The translations under genes were made by a program, and so were the position numbers. A stretch of DNA of 21,229 bases from JAGWRA01 sp035534615 (GTDB lineage Bacteria > Acidobacteriota > Vicinamibacteria > Vicinamibacterales > CAVVIG01). Shown in pieces: positions 18,317-21,229 of this stretch. The stretch covers positions 1 through 21,229 of the forward strand of contig DATLRO010000064.1 in assembly GCA_035534615.1 (NCBI GenBank). Direction: 5' to 3'. The notes under the pieces are model-generated. The model made no database searches. It saw only the letters and a list, made by a program, of their open reading frames with translations, and was not told the DNA's origin. Each line of letters begins with the position of its first letter. Positions within the stretch are counted from its first letter, which is position 1.

Positions 18317-18403
18317 ATGGGAGCCTGGTTCTTCGTCGTCCTGCTGGCCGTCTGGCTGGTCGTCAATCTCTGGCTGCTGCCGCGGCTCGGCGTCGGAACT
18401 TGA
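18317..18403 (+). CDS. 28-residue single-helix membrane peptide
   Basis: ATG at 18317 to TGA at 18401-18403. The peptide is almost entirely one transmembrane helix ('WFFVVLLAVWLVVNLWLLP') followed by 'RLGVGT'. It starts 16 bases after the DUF302 stop, preceded by a purine-rich GAGGTAGAGAAG, so it is likely translated from the same mRNA. The helix with Trp at the interfaces and the 'LPRLGV' end looks selected rather than random. From memory, similar short peptides with a Trp-rich helix and an 'LP-x-LGV' tail occur next to DUF302 or efflux genes, but I cannot verify this here. It could modulate the pump or the DUF2892 protein; no function is established. Confidence 0.6.
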   Translation: MGAWFFVVLLAVWLVVNLWLLPRLGVGT

Positions 18404-18419
18404 GCGCGGCCGGCCTGCC

Positions 18420-18436
18420 GCGTCGAGGATCGACGC
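18420..18436. terminator. Perfect 7-bp hairpin between convergent genes
   Basis: GCGTCGA (18420-18426) pairs with TCGACGC (18430-18436) around a three-base loop (GGA), 17 bases after the micropeptide stop and before the convergent minus-strand gene. An A/G-rich stretch follows on the plus strand instead of a T-run; on the minus strand, transcripts would meet it after 55 bases. Confidence 0.5.
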
Positions 18437-18491
18437 AAGAAGGACGATTCGGAGAAATCTGCCTGAACGCGCCGCGCGAGCCGGCGTCGTG

Positions 18492-18851
18492 CTAGGCGAC
18501 GAGGCGGTTCGCCGCCGGCGCGTGCGGCAGCAGGAAGCAGGCACGCAACCGCATCAGCGCCAGTTCCTGCAGCCGGCGGATTTCGTAGATCTTCGACGCA
18601 AACGCGCGCGCCTTCGTCAGGTGGAGCGCCTTGCGATCGAGGAACCGCTCGATCACCGCGACTGCGCTATCCACTTCGTCGCAGACATCCTGAAAGTCAG
18701 GCAGAGAGAGCGCAGACGGCGGCTGTTCGCACAGTCCCTGCAGATCGCCGATGAACCCATCGGCCGCCTGGACGAGCGACCGACCGGCCAGAAGGCCGTG
18801 GCTGCATCGTTCCATCTGATCGACACGCGCCTGAAGAAGGTCCCGCACCAT
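18492..18851 (-). CDS. Helical protein of unknown function, 119 residues
   Basis: The ATG at 18851 has AAGGAG seven bases upstream, a good ribosome site. The protein is soluble and almost all helical: 'MVRDLLQARVDQMERCSHGLLAGRSLVQAADGFIGDLQGLCEQ', then 'LPDFQDVCDEVDSAVAVIERFLDRKALHLTKARAFASKIYEIRRLQELALMRLRACFLL'. Four Cys are spread through it (residues 16, 41, 57, 105 or nearby). It could be a four-helix bundle with regulatory or adaptor character. No domain is recognised. An inverted repeat overlapping its ribosome site suggests translational or operator control. Convergent with the efflux/DUF302 group. Confidence 0.7.
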   Translation of the reverse strand: MVRDLLQARVDQMERCSHGLLAGRSLVQAADGFIGDLQGLCEQPPSALSLPDFQDVCDEVDSAVAVIERFLDRKALHLTKARAFASKIYEIRRLQELALMRLRACFLLPHAPAANRLVA

Positions 18852-18861
18852 GATCCGGCTC

Positions 18862-18882
18862 CTTGCCGTCTGTCATGGCAAG
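18862..18882 (-). promoter_or_regulatory. Inverted repeat overlapping a ribosome binding site
   Basis: CTTGCC (18862-18867) and GGCAAG (18877-18882) are perfect inverted repeats separated by nine bases. The proximal arm overlaps the AAGGAG ribosome site of the minus-strand gene by three bases. It may be an operator (TTGCC-N9-GGCAA) or an RNA hairpin that limits translation. Confidence 0.4.
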
Positions 18883-19275
18883 ACCGGGGCCAGCAGCCGA
18901 GGTGTGGGAGACCGCGGCCCATGGACCGACAGTCACGTGCCCTAACCAGTCAGGATTCAGAGTCTTGACGCGCCAGGCGGCGGGTCGAGCGGCTCGCGGA
19001 GGGCCTGGCCGGTCCGTGTGCGCTCCTGCTCCGCCCGTGCGGGCCGTGCAGCGCCCGCACAGTCGGCCGCACACGCCCCGGACCGGCGCTGGCGATCAGA
19101 CAGGCAGCTGGAGATGACGCCGAGCACATTTTCAGTCGGCAACCGGCCGCCTGCGGATGGACACCGTCTTCAGACCGTCGTCACTCCGGCGGCCGTGCGG
19201 GCCGAGGAGACGTGGCCGATTCGGCGCCTCGGAAATCGTGTCGAGCGGGCGCAGCCGGACAGGGCGTGTGAGTGA

Positions 19276-19294
19276 CCCGGCTGCGCAAGCCCGG
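19276..19294 (-). terminator. Hairpin just past the stop of the repeat protein gene
   Basis: CCCGGCT (19276-19282) and AGCCCGG (19288-19294) form six of seven pairs with a single C-C mismatch and a five-base loop. It begins 11 bases downstream of the minus-strand stop at 19306. No T-run. Confidence 0.35.
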
Positions 19295-19305
19295 ACGATC
19301 CGAGG

Positions 19306-19701
19306 CTACGCGGTGATGTTGAGCGTCGTGCCGCTGCCGTCGTTGTCGCCGTCGCTGTCGGTCGCCGTGCCGCTCTTCTGACCGGCTCCGTGATGCTGGT
19401 GATGCGACTGCATCGCCTGCTGTGCGTCGCTTTGCAGCTTCGCGAACGCCTGCTGCGCCGACGTGAGGTTGCCCGACTGCAGCGCCTGTCCCAGGGCGGC
19501 CAGGTCCTGGCCGACCGGAGTGCTCGCGCCGGGGCCGGTCAGGCCGTTCGCGGTCAGCGACCCGAACGCCTGCTGGGCCTGCGCCAGATTGCCCGACTGC
19601 AGGGCCTGGGTCAGCTGCTGAAAGGCGTTGCGCCGCTGCTGCATGTTGAACACGCTGTAGCTCTGGTTGAGCGCGTTGGTGGAAATCCCGCTGACGGACA
19701 T
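19306..19701 (-). CDS. Repeat protein with His cluster and Asp-rich loop, unknown function
   Basis: A 131-residue protein. Two copies of a 20-residue helical repeat stand at 30-49 ('LTQALQSGNLAQAQQAFGSL') and 70-89 ('LGQALQSGNLTSAQQAFAKL'), each probably a helix pair as in TPR-like folds. After them come a His cluster (HHQHH, 100-104) and an Asp-rich loop 'DSDGDNDGSG' (115-124) that resembles calcium-binding loops, and the end 'TTLNITA'. There is no signal peptide or membrane helix; the start 'MSVSGISTNALNQSYSVFNMQQRRNAFQQL' is Ser/Asn/Gln-rich. GAGG five bases before the ATG supports the start. Small Gln/Ala repeat proteins of this style occur in many bacteria without assigned roles. It is divergent from the Spy-like gene. 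Confidence 0.75.
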   Translation of the reverse strand: MSVSGISTNALNQSYSVFNMQQRRNAFQQLTQALQSGNLAQAQQAFGSLTANGLTGPGASTPVGQDLAALGQALQSGNLTSAQQAFAKLQSDAQQAMQSHHQHHGAGQKSGTATDSDGDNDGSGTTLNITA

Positions 19702-20055
19702 CGTGAACCTCGCTTTCGAGAACGGCCGGTGTGTCGTGAACCGTCGATCAGGTCTCGACCATCCGCCGGCTGATGGCCTGAATTGGCCGGCGTCGGCGCC
19801 CGGCCTCGTCCTGCGACCCGGTGTGCGATCGCACGTTCGATGCCGCGTGGTCGCCTGCCGCGGCAGCAGAAAAGCGGCCTGTTTTGGGGGCCAGGCGGCA
19901 GCGGCCGAGCCGCGCGACCGGAAATGCCGGTCGCCATGCCGACAGTTCGCGCCAGACGGCGGGGGCCGGGTTAAACGTCCGCCCCCTCAGGGCGGTCGAA
20001 GTAATCAGAGGAAGACGGAGAGGGAACAGCTCAACCTCGCAAGGAGAATGCGCGC
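19702..20055. other. 354-base divergent spacer between repeat protein and Spy-like gene
   Basis: No gene is supported here. It holds a 12-bp perfect palindrome GTGCGATCGCAC at 19823-19834, which contains the GCGATCGC octamer, and a hairpin at 19979-19995 (CCGCCC and GGGCGG around a five-base loop) 60 bases before the Spy-like start. The AT-richer bits TTAAAC (19971-19976) and GTAATC (20001-20006) are possible but unproven promoter parts. Both flanking genes must be transcribed from this spacer. Confidence 0.5.
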
Positions 20056-20607
20056 ATGACTCGCATGGCACATCGCTGGAAGACGCTGGCGGCCGTGGCG
20101 GCCTTTACCGGGCTGGTCGGCTTCGGAACGTTCGTCGCGGCGCAGACGCCCGGTGGCGCGCCGCCGCCGGGCGGGGGGGCGCCGCCAGCCGGGGCGCATG
20201 CCTGGGGCCCGCGGCACTGGGGACCGCCGCGCGGGCGGATGATGATGATGGGCGGGCTGCCGGGCCTGTGGCGGATGGACCTGACGACCGCGCAGCGCCA
20301 GCAGATCGGGGCGCTGGTTCGACAGTACATGAAGACGTGGCAGCCCCAGCTGCTCCCGCTGCGACTCGCCCTGCAGCAGGCGATTGAGCTCAGCCCGGTC
20401 GACCCAGGCACGATCCAGGCGCGGAGCGCGGATCTGGCCGCCGTGGAATCGCAGGCGGCGGTCGCCCGGGCACAGCTGCGGGCGCAGATACTGACGCTCC
20501 TCACCCCGGCGCAGCAGCAGCGGGTGGCCCGGTTCGAAGCCCGGATGAATCAGCGGATGCAACGGATGCTGCAGCGCTTGAGCGGACAGCCCGGCGGCGG
20601 TCGCTGA
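20056..20607 (+). CDS. Spy/CpxP-family periplasmic protein (LTXXQ motifs)
   Basis: A 183-residue exported protein. Signal peptide 1-30 (basic start, core 'LAAVAAFTGLVGFGTFVAA', cleavage near AAQ). A Gly/Pro/Met-rich linker (31-72, with GRMMMMGGLP) follows. Then comes a helical domain with the two family motifs, LTTAQ (76-80) and LTPAQ (149-153). Spy and CpxP are cradle-shaped periplasmic chaperones or stress sensors; CnrX/ZraP relatives bind metals. The four Met in a row and the His residues before the first motif might bind metal, but that is inference. AAGGAG nine bases before the ATG gives the start. A strong hairpin follows the stop by 22 bases, so it is a single-gene transcript. Induction by envelope stress, perhaps through the nearby ECF sigma factor, is plausible. 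Confidence 0.88.
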   Translation: MTRMAHRWKTLAAVAAFTGLVGFGTFVAAQTPGGAPPPGGGAPPAGAHAWGPRHWGPPRGRMMMMGGLPGLWRMDLTTAQRQQIGALVRQYMKTWQPQLLPLRLALQQAIELSPVDPGTIQARSADLAAVESQAAVARAQLRAQILTLLTPAQQQRVARFEARMNQRMQRMLQRLSGQPGGGR

Positions 20608-20629
20608 CCGGCTTCTTCGCGACGACAAC

Positions 20630-20662
20630 GGGGAGGGCCCGTGGCAGACATGGGGCCTCCCC
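20630..20662 (+). terminator. Strong hairpin after the Spy-like gene
   Basis: GGGGAGGGCCC (20630-20640) and GGGGCCTCCCC (20652-20662) form 10 of 11 pairs with a single G-G mismatch (or 10 pairs with a one-base bulge) and an 11-base loop. The following bases are pyrimidine-rich but lack a T-run. Confidence 0.6.
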
Positions 20663-21100
20663 GGCCCTCATCCCAGGTTCCTTCCTGACCTTCTCCCCAT
20701 GGCCTGCCGGGCCCGATCGGCGACCGGCGCCGTACACCTCCTGACCCCCCGCAGCCATTGTTGAGGTAATACTGCCGCCGAGGGGAATTTTCTCGCGATC
20801 GATCGGCCGACCGCGGCTATAATGCCGACACAACGGATTCGATCGGGCAGTCGTCCGTCGGGGGGCGGCGCAGGAGCGCACCAGGGGGGCAGCCGGGCAC
20901 GAACTCGTCCTTTTGCTGCCGACCGCCGCTTCATCTCGCCGCAAGCAGATTCGGTATGATCGCCACCACACCCGAGCAGCCTCTGAGCCGACTGCACTTC
21001 AGCCGGCGGGCACTGGTGGCGTGCGTCCGTCCATACCGCCGCGATCAGCCGGGGCCGGGCCCCGTGGCCGGTTCCGGCGCTCGCACAAGAAGGTGACGTA
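20663..21100. other. 438-base intergenic leader of the last gene
   Basis: No convincing protein gene. A perfect TATAAT lies at 20818-20823 without a clear -35; TATGAT at 20955-20960 is a second weak candidate. A six-pair hairpin CGGGGC/GCCCCG (21050-21055 and 21059-21064) stands 25 bases ahead of the ribosome site AAGGTG. If transcription begins near 20830 the leader is about 270 bases, long enough for a regulatory RNA, but I see no known riboswitch motif. Confidence 0.45.
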
Positions 21101-21229
21101 GTGCAGGTTCGTCTCGTCAATCCGAGCCATCTGTCCTTCGGCGTCGGCGTGATCACGCCACGCTGGCTCTACGTGCTGGCCGCCGCGACGCCCGCTGCAT
21201 TCGGCGATCCGGTGATTACTGACGAGACG
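21101..21229 (+). CDS. Probable B12-binding radical SAM protein (3' partial)
   Basis: GTG at 21101 preceded by GAAGGTG seven bases upstream; the frame is open for all 43 codons to the window end. The N-terminus 'VQVRLVNPSHLSFGVGVITPRWLYVLAAATPAAFGDPVITDET' matches the way cobalamin-binding (Rossmann-like) domains of class B radical SAM enzymes begin: 'LVNPP.......TPRWL..LAAATP..FGDPV..DE'. The Cys motif CxxxCxxC would lie beyond the window. Such enzymes carry out methylations and rearrangements in lipid or secondary metabolism; the substrate is unknown. Confidence 0.65.
   Translation, partial: MQVRLVNPSHLSFGVGVITPRWLYVLAAATPAAFGDPVITDET

Larger units (their letters stand above)
18852..19305. 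other. 454-base intergenic stretch without a convincing gene
   Basis: No open frame here has a ribosome site or protein-like composition. It contains the inverted repeat at 18862-18882, a perfect 8-bp stem at 19037-19044/19053-19060 (GTGCGGGC and GCCCGCAC, 8-base loop), and the hairpin at 19276-19294. The base composition is slightly less GC-rich around 18930-18965 and 19115-19135. A small RNA or long leader of the minus-strand gene at 18851 is possible; nothing proves it. Confidence 0.45.

Noticed and set aside
18401..18457. UGA at the end of the 28-residue peptide as a selenocysteine codon, giving about 20 more residues
   Set aside because: The read-through sequence (ARPACRVEDRRKKDD...) looks random and the convergent hairpin lies inside it; no SECIS evidence or selenoprotein pattern.
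18863..19381. Short plus-strand frames in the spacer (18863-19117, 19018-19275, 19157-19381)
   Set aside because: No ribosome site, no protein-like pattern and mutual overlap; the last also runs into the opposite gene.
20141..20250. Low-complexity Gly/Pro-coding repeats at the start of the Spy-like gene as a possible tandem repeat element
   Set aside because: They are in frame and fit the flexible linker common after signal peptides in this family.
20643..20656. GG-N10-GC spacing like a sigma-54 promoter downstream of the Spy-like gene
   Set aside because: The -12 part reads GGGC rather than TTGC and the site is inside the loop and arm of the terminator hairpin.
20956..21096. 46-residue plus-strand frame ahead of the radical SAM gene (MIATTPEQPLS...)
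   Set aside because: Weak ribosome site, Arg/Pro-rich tail and no recognisable pattern; a leader peptide cannot be excluded but is not supported.

Overview
The window is very GC-rich (roughly 70% by eye) and densely coded. It reads as chromosomal DNA of a free-living Gram-negative bacterium. Outer-membrane proteins, a tripartite efflux pump and Spy/TolC-type periplasmic proteins show the Gram-negative envelope. The high GC, GTG starts, a secreted 11-Asp-box VPS10/sortilin-like protein and an NtrC regulator, together with a tryptophan dioxygenase/kynureninase pair, fit Acidobacteriota of the Vicinamibacteria type. That placement is inference from gene content and style. No rRNA, tRNA, CRISPR, insertion sequence or phage gene was seen.

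Left part (1-6530): the 3' end of a secreted or envelope protein with a glycine-zipper segment (1-705) and a small exported protein (782-1375) run rightward. They meet a leftward group: the large Asp-box protein (6530-3375), a sigma-54-dependent response regulator (3158-1746) and an 80-residue unknown (1645-1403). A perfect GC-rich hairpin separates the convergent ends.

Middle (6531-10804): a 270-base divergent spacer with two strong inverted-repeat structures leads to an outer-membrane beta-barrel protein (6801). Next comes a two-gene kynurenine module, tryptophan 2,3-dioxygenase (7427) and kynureninase-like PLP enzyme (8253), and a 72-residue membrane protein (9592). The last converges on an ECF sigma factor/zinc-finger anti-sigma pair on the minus strand (10804-9819).

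Right part (10891-18403): a tight rightward efflux cluster encodes a TolC-family channel, a lipoprotein membrane-fusion subunit and an RND pump. It continues with a universal stress protein and a DUF2892 membrane protein. After a 168-base leader come a DUF302 protein and a 28-residue single-helix membrane peptide. The set looks like an envelope-stress or efflux module, with a Spy/CpxP-type LTXXQ periplasmic chaperone further right (20056).

End (18492-21229): two leftward unknown small proteins, one with a duplicated helical repeat, a His cluster and an Asp-rich loop, are separated by long non-coding stretches. They are followed by the Spy-like gene, a strong hairpin terminator, and the first 43 codons of a probable B12-binding radical SAM protein that runs off the window.

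Most intergenic hairpins described here are perfect or near-perfect GC stems without a T-run, which suggests that U-tract-independent termination may be common in this genome.
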